From Sisyra terminalis (Eukaryota; Arthropoda; Insecta; Neuroptera; Sisyridae): a stretch of 64,000 nucleotides of DNA. Where the stretch lies: positions 34,607,050 to 34,671,049 of the forward strand of contig OY292277.1 in NCBI GenBank assembly GCA_958496175.1, in the 5' to 3' direction. The position numbers were made by a program, and so were the translations under genes. Under the pieces are notes generated by a model. The model saw only the letters and a program-made list of their open reading frames with translations. It was not told the origin of the DNA and made no database searches. Below, piece by piece: positions 1 through 11,789 of this stretch. How positions within the stretch are numbered: position 1 is the stretch's first letter; every line of letters begins with the position of its first letter.

Positions 1-1696
1 TATTTCAATTCACTGAACTTTTTATTCAATTTTCCTGTATAAAAAAGTTACATAAAAAATAATAACTAAAAGAAATAAGCTTTTAAAAATTTATAAAAAA
101 TACTTTTTTGAATTTACACAAGAGTGTACTTTAAAGTAAAGGAATTAGTAAATTTTTAAGCTTTTAATCACGAGCTTATTACATTTTTAGAGCCAGAGCT
201 CGGAAAATATAAAATGCACTTATGGTACTAATATAAATTTGTGAACAAATTTTAATTTTATTTAGATAAAAAGCAAATCAGAAAGCGATTATCAATTGTT
301 AAGCCATGATCAACCATTTTTCTCTGTATATATCAACGATATCTGGCTAAAGGGTAAATTTTTTAGTTTTCTTTATTTTTTTGGTGGTTTTTATATAAAT
401 TTTTAACTTTTAGGGTTTCGAAAAGTAATTATAATGTTTTGATGAGTTATTGAGTCAGGGGTTAATTTCAATTTTTTTGGATATTTATAAAATTTTAAGC
501 TTACAAGCTTGAATTATAAAACAGGCAGTATTTTTTCGTAAAATTGGTAATTACATCTTATCCGGTGAATTTGAGTTGTCTAATATTGTCTAAGTTGAAG
601 GTATGAGAGTTTGAAAATACATACAGTGAAATGCTTCGATAAATAGATATCTAATGTTCAGCATTGTGTTGATGCGCCTTGGCAGGTTCTCAACCTTGCC
701 CCCAGATATAACCAATACAAAGGAGAGAACAATGAAAAATATTGAAAACCTACTTTTACGACTAAATCAAGAGATTCGATGACTCCCGGATCACTAATTA
801 GACATTGATTTCACAATTTATGAACAAAATCTACTTATTGTTGGCCAAAAATAAATTGGAATACTAAAAGCTTAGACACGATTAGTAAATTTTGGCCATC
901 ACAAAAATATGCAAAGACGGATTTTGATCAGGCATAGTTGGTTTTGCATAAACCAAAACCATTTTACCAGTTATAAGTTTTAACGAAAAATTTTCATAAT
1001 TCTCAAAAGAAAAATTTGTTTTTGTTCTTTTAAGAAAGCTGATAAAGTAAAAATCATATTTTATGCAAAGCAAATGGAAATATAAAAGCTCGAGTTCGCT
1101 AGCTTTATCTTTTTTTTAATTTCCATACGCAACGTATGAAAAAAGGCAATGAAAGGTTTTTCCTCAAATTTTCACTTATTTTTTTTACATTTTGAAGTTC
1201 TCCTGTGTAAAAATCGTGATTATTTTTGAAAAATTCCCGAACCAGTAGAGCACATTTACTTTAGATAGACTGTTACAATCAGTTTGCATATTATTTTTTC
1301 CATTTTGTCATACAAAACTTAATATATCATATCTTATTTTGAAATTTACAATATAGAACAGAAATATTACTAACGATTAATACCTAAACCAGTCGATTAA
1401 CAGAAGGAAATGCCGAAGAAATTCCGTTTACTTATGTATGACGTCATCAAAATTGCAACCAATCACAAAGTCTTTCTTTACACAAGATATAAACGTAAAA
1501 ATAAAATTAATTTATAACCATACCGTACGTTATTATCAAGATAAAAATTTCGCCTTGTGTTTTGGTCCAATATCATTACAACACAAATAAAATTACAGTA
1601 TGTAACTGCTTTATAAGTCGCTATATATTTCTATAAAAGTTTTCTGTTATATTAAATTTTTAATTGATAAATTGGTTGTGTTCATACTTTACATAA
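1..1696. other. Non-coding AT-rich sequence, no recognised feature
   Basis: No exon-like stretch, RNA gene or clear transposon was seen here. A CRE-type octamer TGACGTCA occurs near 1440, in sequence that could be a worn piece of the dispersed repeat found at 11080, 28200 and 58700, but the match is too short to call. Confidence 0.4.
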
Positions 1697-1768
1697 TATT
1701 ATTTATTTTTTAGTGGGAAAGTGGACTTAAAGGATGTAAATCAATATACTAATTTTTAATTCAGCGAC

Positions 1769-1797
1769 ATTTCGGTCCTTTATTTGACCTTCATCAG
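1769..1797 (-). other. Hammerhead-ribozyme-like core motif (minus strand)
   Basis: Read on the minus strand, CTGATGA is followed by one A, a GGTC/GACC four-base stem around an AT-rich loop, then GAAAT. This is the order of the conserved core, stem II and GAAA of a hammerhead ribozyme. The extra A between the core and the stem is not canonical, and stems I and III were not demonstrated. Similar blocks occur at 2075, 4971 and 7679. Confidence 0.3.
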
Positions 1798-2074
1798 GCT
1801 TTTTAATATAAAGTACTCAATAAATATCTCAATAACAGCAACATTTTTTCTAAATCTCAAACATGCATTATTTTTTTTACATTAGTGCAGTATACAAGTC
1901 ATATGCTTAGTATCGTTGCTTTTAAAATGATTTTAATTAACACGTTTTACTCAATTTATTATAAAAAATTTTTAATATAAAACTTTTAATGTAAAAAATG
2001 TTAATGTGTGTATGTGATTTAGAAAAAATGTTGCTGTTATTGAGATGTTTATTGTGTAATTTATATTAAGAAGC

Positions 2075-2103
2075 CTGATGAAGGTCAAATAAAGGACTGA
2101 AAC
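2075..2103 (+). other. Hammerhead-ribozyme-like core motif (plus strand)
   Basis: CTGATGA at 2075-2081, a GGTC/GACT stem with one G-U pair, and GAAAC at 2099-2103. This is the inverted counterpart of the motif in the left arm of the foldback element. Activity is not implied; stems I and III are unverified. Confidence 0.3.
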
Positions 2104-2172
2104 GTCGCTGAATTAAAAATTAATATATGGATTTACATCCTTAAGTCCACTTTCCTACTAAAAAATAAATAT

Positions 2173-4280
2173 TTTTATTTAATTTTTAATATGTCAACAA
2201 AAAATAAATTCTTTGTGTTATCAAGTTCAGTTTAATTATTGTTTTGGGGATTTTTAGATGTGAGCTAAATAAAAATTGGTAAGCAAGAAATAAAAAGTTC
2301 TATTGAGAATTAGGTACTGTTTTTCTTTAAGGAAGGGAAATTGATATAATTAAGATGTTTTTATTATCAATTCTGATCCCAAGTTGAAAAAGTATAAATA
2401 AACTACGAAACGTCGCGAAGAATAAGAATGTGTATTAGATAATTAAATTTTACACGATCCTCAATAGGATCATAAGAACACATAAAGGAGGAAACATAAA
2501 AATTTAAGTAACTAATTTTCATGCTAATTTTAAGAGTAATAGTGCTCTTTTAGGAGCATAAAATAAACTTTTTATCATCATTGTCACTTTCATATAACAC
2601 ATAAAGAAATGGGTTTCATTTTTTTTATATTTTTATGTATAAAAATTTAAAGAAATATATGCTATATTCTGTAAAGTAATCTTTAGCTTCACGTCAGTTT
2701 CACTTCTCCAATTTAATTAGTTTTTGAGATTTTCTGTGAATAAAAGTCATATAGACAAACTTATTTACCCTTATTTGGAATTCGGTTGTGAAATGTACAT
2801 AAGTTGTGTTTGTATATCAAGTCGAAATTTTAACATGTTTCGATATAGGTTCCCATTTGGAGACCAACTCGCCATACTTACCCGGCAAAACCCTTTGAGG
2901 TAATTTGTTGGGCTTTGAAGAAAGCATTGGTTGCATGCGACATGATCTTTGCACACTCTATATTACATCTCTGTGGGTGATTATCGATGGTGGTAGGTTT
3001 TTTTGGAAATCTACTTTCATCAAATATAGTTCATATTATATGCTGACAAAAATACTATGGATACTTGCAAATGGGTGATTAAATTAAAAATAAAAAGTAA
3101 GTATATTTGAATGCACAATTTATATACAACACATTTAGTTCAAAGTTGACATTTTAAGCATGAAATATTTCAGTTTTAATAATTGAATTATTCCAACAAT
3201 GCAAAACTTATACGATGAATGTAGCAACAAAATTTCTAGCGCACAATTCAAAAATTTTGTTCGACATTTTCATAATATCTCTTTGATCAAATCGAATTAG
3301 TGTGATTCGAATCGAATTTTGCATTAGGTTTTGTTTTCCACCAATGTATAGAATGGCATCGCTTCAATTCAATAACGCTCTGAATTCAAAAGCATCAAAA
3401 ACTATTTCCAATGTTTATTGACTAACTCAAATCATTGTCTAGTTTCATACTATTCACATATGCATAGATGATATGGTTTAAACATAATTATATGAGTTGC
3501 AAAGTGGTTGAATATAATTTATTGAAATCTGATTATACATATATTTTTTTATAAATGAGCAATTCTTTTAAAAATAGACCAGTAATTTTTTTGATTTCTG
3601 ACAATTAACTTGTTATTTTCTCTTCTCCTTTTCATCATTTAACATATGCTAATAAACTTTCTTTATACATCAAAACATTATGCTATAATTTCTTAAAATA
3701 TCACATAGAAAAATGGACTGGCAAAAAATTCAGAAACATTCATTGTGTTTTACCAATGTAATTTTGTGCTCTGTAATTATATTTTCCTTATCTACTGTTT
3801 TATTCCATTTTCATTAGATCCTTTCCACTTTATGCACCCTTATTAACTCATAAAAATAAGTAATGATAACGACTTCAACTAGGAAAAGCGATGTATTCAT
3901 ACTACACTATTCTGGAAATGATACGAATAATATGATATATTTTTTATCCTCGAGTTTTATGAACAGTGAATGTACCCAAACATTTAACGAAGAGTTTATT
4001 TTCCATCAAGCTATTTTCATTAAGTAATTTCAAACGATTTTTCCAGTTAGCTTTATTTTTTTTCTCGTTGTGTTTTCCTTTGTGGAATTTTTTTTAATAT
4101 TTTTATAACGATGGTGGTTAGCAAGAAAATTCTTTGATTTCTATAACAATTAAAATATCAATCGTTTTTTTAATATTCATACATGTTGAATTGTAAAGTG
4201 AAATCTTTTGGTTGATTTAGTCCAACATTTTACAACTAACAAAATGGTAGAAGTAATGAATATTATATCCACTGAGTATA
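2173..4280. other. Non-coding sequence, no recognised feature
   Basis: Only short chance open frames. A decayed GAAACGTCGCG block near 2408-2418 matches the end of the hammerhead-like motif above. A 51-base open stretch at 2829-2879 has AG and GT at its edges and a GC content above background, but it has no recognisable product. Confidence 0.35.
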
Positions 4281-4283
4281 GGT

Positions 4284-4728
4284 ACAAAGAGTCCGAACGG
4301 TATAAGTACTAAGCTTTTTCACAATATTTATGTACACAATAACAGACCTAGATCATAGTTCTCTTTTCTATCACTAACAGCGCAAGTATTCAGACCGTAC
4401 CAATGGTCACTAAGGTTTTAAGAAGGCATTTCAATTTTGCGAGAGACATGTGTTAAGATGTGGCGCCACCATTAGTGTGTTTGCAGTACTAAAATTGAAA
4501 CTTTTGAAAGATATAAATGGTAACATAAGTTAGTACTTCAAACACTCGTGTAGCAATGCCATATCATAACATATTTCTCATCGTGCAGAAGATTGGAATT
4601 TACAGTTTTTAATAACAAAACATTCTTCGTAATGATTCAAACTCATACTTTGTGAAGTATAGTGCGCTCTTCCAGTACTGGACCTTAAATTGATGTCATT
4701 TTTTTAACATTACGTTCGGACTTCTTAT
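4284..4728. mobile_element. Possible MITE bounded by AGTCCGAACG inverted repeats
   Basis: The sequence AGTCCGAACG at 4290-4299 is repeated in inverse orientation at 4713-4722, with weaker inverted similarity beyond. The ~445 bp between has no long open frame. The inverted repeat is short, so chance or a decayed element are both possible. Confidence 0.3.
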
Positions 4729-4970
4729 ATCATTACTCCGTAGTTATATCTATGAAGTGTGGTATTGAATTACACTTAAAAAAATTGTGTAATAACTACG
4801 TTTTCGATTATTTCCTCAAATACAACTCTCAAATAACCTAAATAAATGTTTAAAAAATATGTAAAATATATTGGGGTCTTATTTAAGTAATTTTATTTTC
4901 AAAAGTAAACTATTTACGTAAATTAGAACTAAAGTTTCAACAAATTTATTACTGGCGTATTGTCCACATA

Positions 4971-4997
4971 TTTCGATTGCAAAGCAATCATCCTCAA
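4971..4997 (-). other. Hairpin with GAAA and TGAGGA flanks, hammerhead-like
   Basis: On the minus strand TTGAGGA is followed by one base, a perfect six-base stem GATTGC/GCAATC with a three-base loop, and GAAA. The first core base is T rather than the required C, so this is at best a decayed hammerhead-like motif. It shares its layout with the motifs at 1769, 2075 and 7679. Confidence 0.25.
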
Positions 4998-5164
4998 TGG
5001 TCATCAAATAGAATTGGGTTGCTTTAATATTACATAGCATCTACATTTGTTTGAACTTCAGTTCTAACTTATGTTTTTAGTTTATTTTTGTTACTTTTAT
5101 TATGTAAATAAGACTTCAAAATATTTTATATACTATACAAGCAGTTTAACTATTAAAACCCTTA

Positions 5165-6030
5165 TTTAGTGTAAAGATGACGTTTAGAGCTTTTCTATAA
5201 CAATAAAAATTTTAAAAACTTTTTGCGCCATTAGTTGATGTCTCTTGATTGCTCGATAGTTCTGGAAGGTCATTTAAACGTCGTTAAATGAAACGTCATT
5301 TAAAGAAAAAGCTCAATAGAGGGCATTTTCCAAATATTAAAATTTCGAACTTTTAATTGGTGTTTTTCGTCACTCGAAAATTTTGCAAGAAAATTTTTTA
5401 TTGCATCCATATTTTCAAATAACCTCGATTTCGGTCATTTTTAATGTATTGAAGTTTCGATTATTTTTTTCATCATTAATTAGTGCTATTTTGTCATTTG
5501 AGAGTTCTGAATGAATAAATATTGTCGCGCACGTACATAAGCGTGAAAACGCTGTTAAAAAAAAGCTCAATTAGTTGCATTTCTCAAATATAGAATATTT
5601 CCTTACTTTGTTTCCACATTAATTAATGTTTTTGCGTTGTTCGAAAGTTCTGAAAGAAAAAAAAATATCGCTCACATTTATAATATTCGTCGCTCGCTTT
5701 GATAAGTTTTAAAGTTTCAATTTTTAGTGAAATGTCTAAATAAAGCTTTATTTTAAATAGCATTTCCCGGAAAATATGCAAACGATAAAATTGTTTCTTG
5801 CAGAATTCTCGAGTGAAAAAAAATCAATTAATGGTGAAAAAAAGTTTAGGAAAATGTAATATTTCATGAAAAACCCAAATCGAGCTTTTTTTTTCATTTT
5901 ATTTTTCCTAAAAATATGCAAACTTTGAAGTTTTTCTTTGGAAATTTCTTCGGAATGACAAAAAATACTTAAATATTTCGCAGTTTTTACTTACAATCCC
6001 CAAAAGTGTAATGCAAAGTTGATGGAAGTA
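5165..6030. mobile_element. TIR element with internal tandem units, 5'-truncated copy
   Basis: Degenerate repeats of a ~130-150 bp unit, recognisable by an ATTAATTGGTG-like block, a CGCTCGAGAGTTC-like block and a CATATTTTCCCGG-like block. The right end (6001-6030) is the reverse complement of the terminal sequence that starts the copies at 13795, 40951 and 61018. The left terminal repeat is missing. Non-coding; short open frames inside are by-products of the repeats. Confidence 0.55.
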
Positions 6031-6049
6031 ACCAGGTAGTAGGGAACAC

Positions 6050-6300
6050 TAATTTACAAGCTGCGTCCGAGGTGAATTAATGTTTATACAACGGATATCA
6101 CTTATGTTTACCGTCAGACTATCCATTCGAGTTGTAAAAGCTGCAGTCGCTCCTGAAATTATGTTTTACTTTGGAAAAGTAAAGCACAGGGTCAAGCGCT
6201 GAAAGCAACAGGATTTGATCTATTGAGGGAATGTTTTCCACATGGCCAATTTTATGTAGCCTACTCAAAAGTGAATTCATCTAGCGACTGGTATTGTTAG
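6050..6300 (+). pseudogene. Helitron helicase C-terminal relic
   Basis: An open stretch at 6178-6300 reads SKAQGQALKATGFDL, then LRECFPHGQFYVAYSKV. This matches the last conserved helicase motifs (the KAQGQ and HGQ.YVA..R signatures) of the PIF1-like helicase in eukaryotic rolling-circle Helitron transposons. Upstream, 6060-6177 contains frame-shifted remains of the preceding segment. A stop ends the frame at 6298-6300. The Rep nuclease domain and most of the helicase are absent. It abuts the right end of the TIR element at 5165-6030. A second Helitron helicase relic lies on the opposite strand at 22830-23190. Identification rests on motif order rather than a database search, but the signature is distinctive. 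Confidence 0.8.
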
Positions 6301-7035
6301 CACTTGAAGGACAAAACATGGAAAATTGTTTAAAAAAAAGTACTAAAAGCGAATACTTCTTTATATTAATATACTTTAATTGAGTCTAGTATCTTTAGTA
6401 TTAGTATCTTTTTAGTATTTATAGTATTAGATTTAATAAATATAAGAAGAAGAAAAATATGTTAATGTTATTGAATTATTTCATAGTTGTTAGTTAACAA
6501 ATATTTTATTTGAAAATGCGATTAAACACTTAAAATTTAAAAGAAATATTCCAATCATATTTTAAGTCTATATTTTATAATTCGTCCAACGTAGCAGATG
6601 GGTGACGGCTCACAACACTATAGCTCAATGTGAGCTTTACTCTAAATAGCTTCTTTCTAAATAATTTTCGACTATTTCTAGCCCAATTCCTTAAATAGCT
6701 GTCAAAAAATTTCTTGAATACCTGGAAAAACTAAAAATTTTGCACTTAAAACTCGAAAAACTTTGCACTTTGAAAAACTATTCTCCAATTCACTCTGATT
6801 CCAAACGTACAGAATTATAAAACTTTAAATCGCTCAAATATAATATAAATCCATTAAGTTTATAATCTGGATCGTTCGTTTTATCAGTGTGATATAGCCA
6901 AGTTTTATTCTAATATTAAAAGTTTCTTAAAGCAGCATTTTTCAAACCATGAGATGTGCTCCTTTTTGGAGGGAAGGGGTGATAATTCCAAATAAAGAAG
7001 AGAAAATCACAAAATATGTTGTTTATTGCTATCTT
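6301..7035. other. Non-coding sequence with a TAGTATT-type simple repeat
   Basis: Around 6380-6435 there are several imperfect iterations of AGTATTAGTATC. The rest has no recognisable feature. Confidence 0.35.
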
Positions 7036-7192
7036 AAAAAACCCGCTTTACCCCGCCTTACCCCGCTTTATACTAAGGTCTTTGGCGACTCTAGGGCTAA
7101 TAAAAATCTGTAACCAAGAAATATCGAAAATTTGCTCGACACGAGGCTAAACCCAATATCTACCACTTTGACCACTCGATCACCAGTAGGCT
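7036..7192 (-). mobile_element. tRNA-derived SINE (family A), minus strand
   Basis: Read on the minus strand it begins AGCCTACTGG, has an A-box-like segment (TGATCGAGTGG, around 7170-7182) and a degenerate B-box-like segment near 7139-7153. It then carries the same body as the copies at 23376 and 25981: AAATTTTCGAT, TTTTTATTA, CCCTAGAGTCGC and CAAAGAC. Its 3' tail differs: 7038-7075 holds three iterations of a GCGGGGTAA-like unit and a short T run. A and B boxes are the internal RNA polymerase III promoter of tRNA-derived SINEs. Confidence 0.65.
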
Positions 7193-7670
7193 ATCGAAAA
7201 TGGTTATTAATCATTATTTAAAAAATTATTCGTATTTAACAAAAACGAAGCAAAGCAAATTCTTAATAAAATATTCATGAATCTATAGAAGTTTTCAAGT
7301 CTACATAAAGTATATTAAGTAATTGAAATATTGATTTTCATTAAAAACCAATGTTTAATTATTATTAGTGGCTCACAAAGAATTGCATTGCAGATCAGAG
7401 ATTTTCGAATCAATATTTAGTATAATAAGGAAATCCACTGCATTATTCATCGATGTTCAGCTGAGGTATATATTTTGTCTTCAAAACAGTGATCTCAGAA
7501 AATCATCTGAAACATCAACAACTAATCATTAAAAATATTGTTGATTTTTAATTTGAGGAAAGAGGCTATGATCTTAAAAAGTTATTTACCTGGTGATACT
7601 CCTACATACAGATTAATATAAATTCTCAGAGGACTAGGATCAAAAATAAGCAGCTAAAACTTGGTTTTTA
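7193..7670. other. Non-coding sequence, no recognised feature
   Basis: Nothing with coding or structural signal was seen. Confidence 0.35.
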
Positions 7671-7678
7671 CTCGCGAC

Positions 7679-7708
7679 GTTTCGGCCACTTTATTGAGCC
7701 TTCCTCAG
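7679..7708 (-). other. Hammerhead-ribozyme-like core motif (minus strand)
   Basis: On the minus strand CTGAGGA, one A, a GGCT/GGCC stem (one G-U pair) and GAAACGTCGCG. Same arrangement as at 2075, in otherwise unrelated surroundings, so it marks a separate repeat insertion. Stems I and III are not shown. Confidence 0.3.
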
Positions 7709-7710
7709 GT

Positions 7711-10125
7711 GTTCATGAACAATCGCTTTAACTTTGTTAACAATAATCCATGTCATGATTCATTTTTACAAATACGGTCCAGTTGTTAAAATCAATAATA
7801 AAACTTCCAAGATACATAAAATGTTAATAAAAAAAATCAATAAAAAATAATTAAAAATTAGTTAAAAATTATACTATTTAAAAACCCAACCGGTCAACAT
7901 TGCTAAGTCTCTGAACAAAGACTCAGCGATTGTTGAATTCCATTTGTTATATTCCATTCATATTGCTCAAATTAAAGTTATTTAATAAGGTATTTAAAAA
8001 GGTTTTGTTAAATAAAAATCGAAAAATCATTATAAAATGTCTCTAAACTAAATAAATTTCTCATGAAATATTCTAATCTCTAATGGCAAAAGTGATATAA
8101 ACCCCACAGTTTCTATTTAAAGCTTAACATATTTTTTTAAACTACGATAAACTAATTCAATGCCTTCTTAATCCTACTTAATAGGCTTCTAACCCTCTGT
8201 AAGTTCTAGGCCCATTGTTGACCAATGTTATAACGGGAAATATATCTGTGTTTAATTAACTAAAAACCCCAATTAATATAATTATTCTCTACAATATTGT
8301 TTGAGCAGATTGGTTCTAAATGACTTCTAATTAACGTAATTGATCAATTCAAACACAGACAATTTGATTAATCAACATGTCGTAATAACGTGACAAGAAC
8401 GACTAAGAAATCGATCATTGCCAATTTTCTACTAGGTAGGTGCCGAAACGAAAATTAAATAAGATAACTTTATATTCGGTAAAGCTTGATGGGAGCATCG
8501 TGAAATTTATTGACCATGAAAAGGCTTCGTTTGAAATTATAAATGACTTAATTAATTATTCATTAAAGCGCAATCAGCAGTGTTTTTATTCATCATTTTT
8601 AATTATCTTTTTCACTCATTAATTTATCAAAATTGACGTTGTGACGTTAGAAAATTGATTCACGTTTTAATTAATAATCATTAAGGTTGGCTTAATGAAA
8701 CTCAAAGTAATGGTGTTTTTAGATACCAATGATATATTCATATTTTGTTGGTACTTTTTATTCATTCTTTCAGTAAACATTTTAATTACAAAACAGATGG
8801 TATGTAATAAAGATATTACCCAAATGAATTACTTCTGGCCACTTCTGTTCACAAAGCCTGTATGAACTACAAAACTGTTATTAAGGGAATATTAATAATG
8901 AAAAAATATTGCATTTTTTTTAATTAAATTTTAATGAATTTGTAATTGAAAAAGCTCTCTTCGTGTCATTTTTTTGCTCGACCTATGGCATTACGTTATA
9001 ATATATTACCAAGGAAATTTTGAATAGTTTTTATTTCTTTTTTCGATTTTGCTCGGTAAAGCATTATGTTGTATTTGAATAGTCGAAAGAGTCATTAATA
9101 AGATATTTAGGCGGAACCAATCGAAAAATGAAATATGGTCTTTGTGTAAGCGGATGAAGATAAATCAGAATTATCGAAAAAAATGAGAATGAATGACCCA
9201 GTTTCTCATTTGTCAGCTAAATTACATTTGATTTTTTGCTAATCATCTGCGTATGAAGTATTAATTTGTTCAATTTAAACATAAAGAGTTTGAATATTTA
9301 TATATGAATAATAATAATTCATATTTGTGATTATGAATAAACGTAAAACAATGGATTATTCCGTCAAAAAGTATTTTTAAAGGACATAAAAATCATTTAG
9401 TTCTTAAAATTTTTGTTTTTAGAAAAAACATAGTTGTAAATAAAATTTTTTACTTAATTATCACGTGTTAAACTTTAAGGAACCATCAATTCTTTAATGT
9501 ATAAATGTATCACAATGTTTTATTTTAACGCGAAAATTACAATTCAGGAAAATTATCCACAATTAATTTTTTGGAAACTTAATATAAAAAAGTTGCCAAA
9601 TAAAGCACAGAAGGTCTCAATTTTATATTATTTTATGTAGTTATGTCTAGGAAAGTCCACTTGAAAAAAACATCGATGTTTTTGTCGAAACCTGGCATTG
9701 ATTTGTATCGATAAATTGCTTAAGAATATCGATGTTTTTTCAACATCGAATATTTTCCACAATAATTGAGCCGCATAAAGCCAAAGTGATGTTAGTCATA
9801 CTGTATTGGAGATGGATCGAAAAATCCCACGTACGAAGTGTTTTGGCCAACTATCTAGCGGCATAATAATGAAGGGGTTTACTTGGGCTTACTTCACTTT
9901 CACCAATTAACGGTTAGTTGCCTACCTAAAGAATCCTTTCAACTAATAAAATTGAAAAATTCAAATTCAAAATTATGAGTTACATCACTTTGACTTTAAG
10001 TGGTCCAATTTGACTATCATGCTTTCTGCGTTTAACTGTTCTCCAGTTGACCCAAAAAGTTCGTTGTCTTTAGTACGTGTGAAGACAAAATAGAGTAATT
10101 GGGCTATGCTAGAATTACGTAAGCA
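7711..10125. other. Non-coding sequence; possible DRE octamer
   Basis: No supported gene. The 60-codon open frame at 8440-8622 has no coding character. A TATCGATA octamer (9706-9713), the DREF recognition core in insects, sits in a stretch with several ATCGATG blocks at 9671-9735. With no nearby transcript start this may be chance. Confidence 0.3.
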
Positions 10126-10774
10126 AATTGAGTAAACCTCGTAAACAACCCCAACTTTAACCCCAAAATGACACTTTTTACTAAAGCATATATTTTATAG
10201 AATTTTCCCATAATTCATTCAATATTAATTAGCACATGTTTAATTGGTGCCTTTTATAAAATTGTTAGTTTATTCTATTTGTTGACTAACGTAAAGTATA
10301 TTATATGTGAATTGAAGTTATATTATTGGCTTTGCAATTCTCATGGAGTTGAAATACACAAAATTCGCGAATAAGACGTCTTAATTAAAGTGGTTATTTT
10401 AAATTTTTAGAACCTTAAAAAGAACGGCCTCGGGGCTATAAATAGGCCCTATACCGATAATTTATTCCGACTTAACGCGAATTCCGTTACTTTACCCACG
10501 TTAGGCGGTTTCCGATTATTTTTCACGTAATTAAGTTAAAGTTTCAAACAATATAACAATTAAACAAAGAGCTAACCATATGTCCGGGTTATCGAGGTAG
10601 GTATTGGTTACTTCTCAACTAATTTAAGATAAGTAATAAAAACAAGAAAAATTATAAATTAAAATCTTTAAAATAAATAAATGTAACTAAAAAAGAATTA
10701 AATATTAAACGTTTTTTTTTTGGAACATTTAAATCGAATTATTTACAACCAAGTTTATACACCCAAAACGTAAT
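10126..10774 (+). repeat. LTR of an LTR retrotransposon, copy 1
   Basis: This segment matches 32193-32623 in several blocks: CTCGTAAACAA, CCCCAAAATGACACTTTT, TTAGCACATGTT, TTATAAAATTGT and ACACCCAAA, in the same order and strand. It ends just before a primer-binding-like sequence, as an LTR should. Copy 1 contains an extra ~180 bp with CTATAAATAG (about 10437-10446), a good TATA box in the expected position, that copy 2 lacks. No gag or pol coding sequence follows, so this is a solo or truncated remnant. The 5' border is approximate. Confidence 0.6.
10437..10446 (+). promoter_or_regulatory. TATA box within the LTR
   Basis: CTATAAATAG inside a locally GC-richer segment of LTR copy 1, where a U3/R promoter would be expected. 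Placement is the only support. Confidence 0.35.
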
Positions 10775-10794
10775 TGGCAACGAGGATGTGATCC
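10775..10794 (+). other. Primer-binding site resembling tRNA-Ser, copy 1
   Basis: The 20 bases after the LTR begin TGGCAACGAGGATGTGATCC. This is close to the complement of the 3' end of eukaryotic tRNA-Ser(GCU) plus CCA, whose acceptor stem pairs GACGAGG with CCTCGTC. Such sites prime minus-strand DNA synthesis in LTR retrotransposons. A few mismatches reflect age. Confidence 0.5.
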
Positions 10795-11074
10795 ATCTGA
10801 CACCGAAATATATTACTTTAGTATTGTTATGCCAGAATATAACTCTAGTAAATGTCGTAAAGTGTTTTGTTTCATTAATGTGGGTATAGTTAAACTATTT
10901 GAGCAAAATAGTGAAATTATGTCAAGCTTTTTAAGTGGCACAAAAACGAGAAATAAATAAAAATGTTTTCTTAGAATGTAAGACAATTTTTACAAACTTT
11001 TAGACAAAACGCACGCATTAGACAGAAAAAGACAAGTCTAAATTTTTCTAGAAAAACTTAATTTTAAGAACAAT

Positions 11075-11660
11075 GCTGTGTTAAAAATGTAAAAAAAATG
11101 TTTAATTTAAAATGCCTTAATAAGCTTCTATTGGCACGGCATTAAAATGACGTCACTATACGAAACTTCAAAATCCCCTTTCGTTTGCCTGTGACAAATG
11201 TGCTTAAACACAAAGCGAAAAGTTGTTTAATTCTATTAAGCATTATGTCAATGATTTAAACCACTTACAATCTACACAACCTCTACTCCTAATGAAAAGA
11301 AATCAAAGTTTTTTTAAAGTAGGTATAAAGATGTTTTCCACGATGAAAAATTGTGGAAAATGTCAAAAATTGTGTAAATTATAACTAGTTCCAACTATTT
11401 CTATGTTAAACGCTCAATCATCTGTTTATATCTTGATTTCAATACCCGTACTGATGCGTACTGTGACGTCACAAAAGACCCATAAGCACTTCTATCGCCT
11501 ACGGATTCTCCTTTGCTCAAATTAAAATATATTAAATAATATATATTACCGACAGATAAGTTTTTCATCACTAGAATTAATTTTTCTTCATATTTATTAT
11601 GCCTTTTATCGATTGAAAAATTAGAAAAAATTGTTCATATGGTCTATTGTATAAATCATA
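11075..11660 (+). repeat. Dispersed repeat family B, copy 1
   Basis: A ~580 bp non-coding repeat with copies at 28195-28650 and 58700-59205, all on the plus strand. Shared blocks include CTATTGG, AATGATTTAAA, GTGAAAAATGTCAAAA, GTGACGTCACA, TTATCGATTGAAAA and CATATGGTCTATT. The conserved TGACGTCA at about 11465 is a consensus CREB/ATF site; a second one lies near 11149. The transposon class is unknown. Confidence 0.6.
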
Positions 11661-11789
11661 TACTTATAGTTATAAGTTAAAAGAAATTTCTTCGTAATAC
11701 ATTCCTTTTTTGTAATACAGTCGAATAAATAGTAGACGCTACAGTGAATAAATATTAACAGTATATTAATATTTTAGTGGTTCATTTCC

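Larger units (their letters stand above)
1697..2172. mobile_element. Foldback MITE-like element with long inverted arms
   Basis: Two inverted arms of about 185 bp (1697-1884 and 1989-2172) match at roughly 90 percent by eye and are separated by about 100 bp. There is no coding capacity. Each arm contains the block CTGATGA, a short stem, then GAAA, resembling part of a hammerhead ribozyme core (1769-1797 on the minus strand, 2075-2103 on the plus strand). No convincing target duplication was identified. The arms could fold into a long double-stranded RNA if transcribed. Classification is open: a foldback DNA transposon or two inverted copies of a retroelement end are both possible. Confidence 0.65.

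Noticed and set aside
2829..2879. A 51-base, 17-codon open stretch with AG/GT edges, possible micro-exon of the GPCR
   Set aside because: The product has no transmembrane or receptor character, cannot be joined to the known exon with any recognised sequence, and short AG...GT windows are common.
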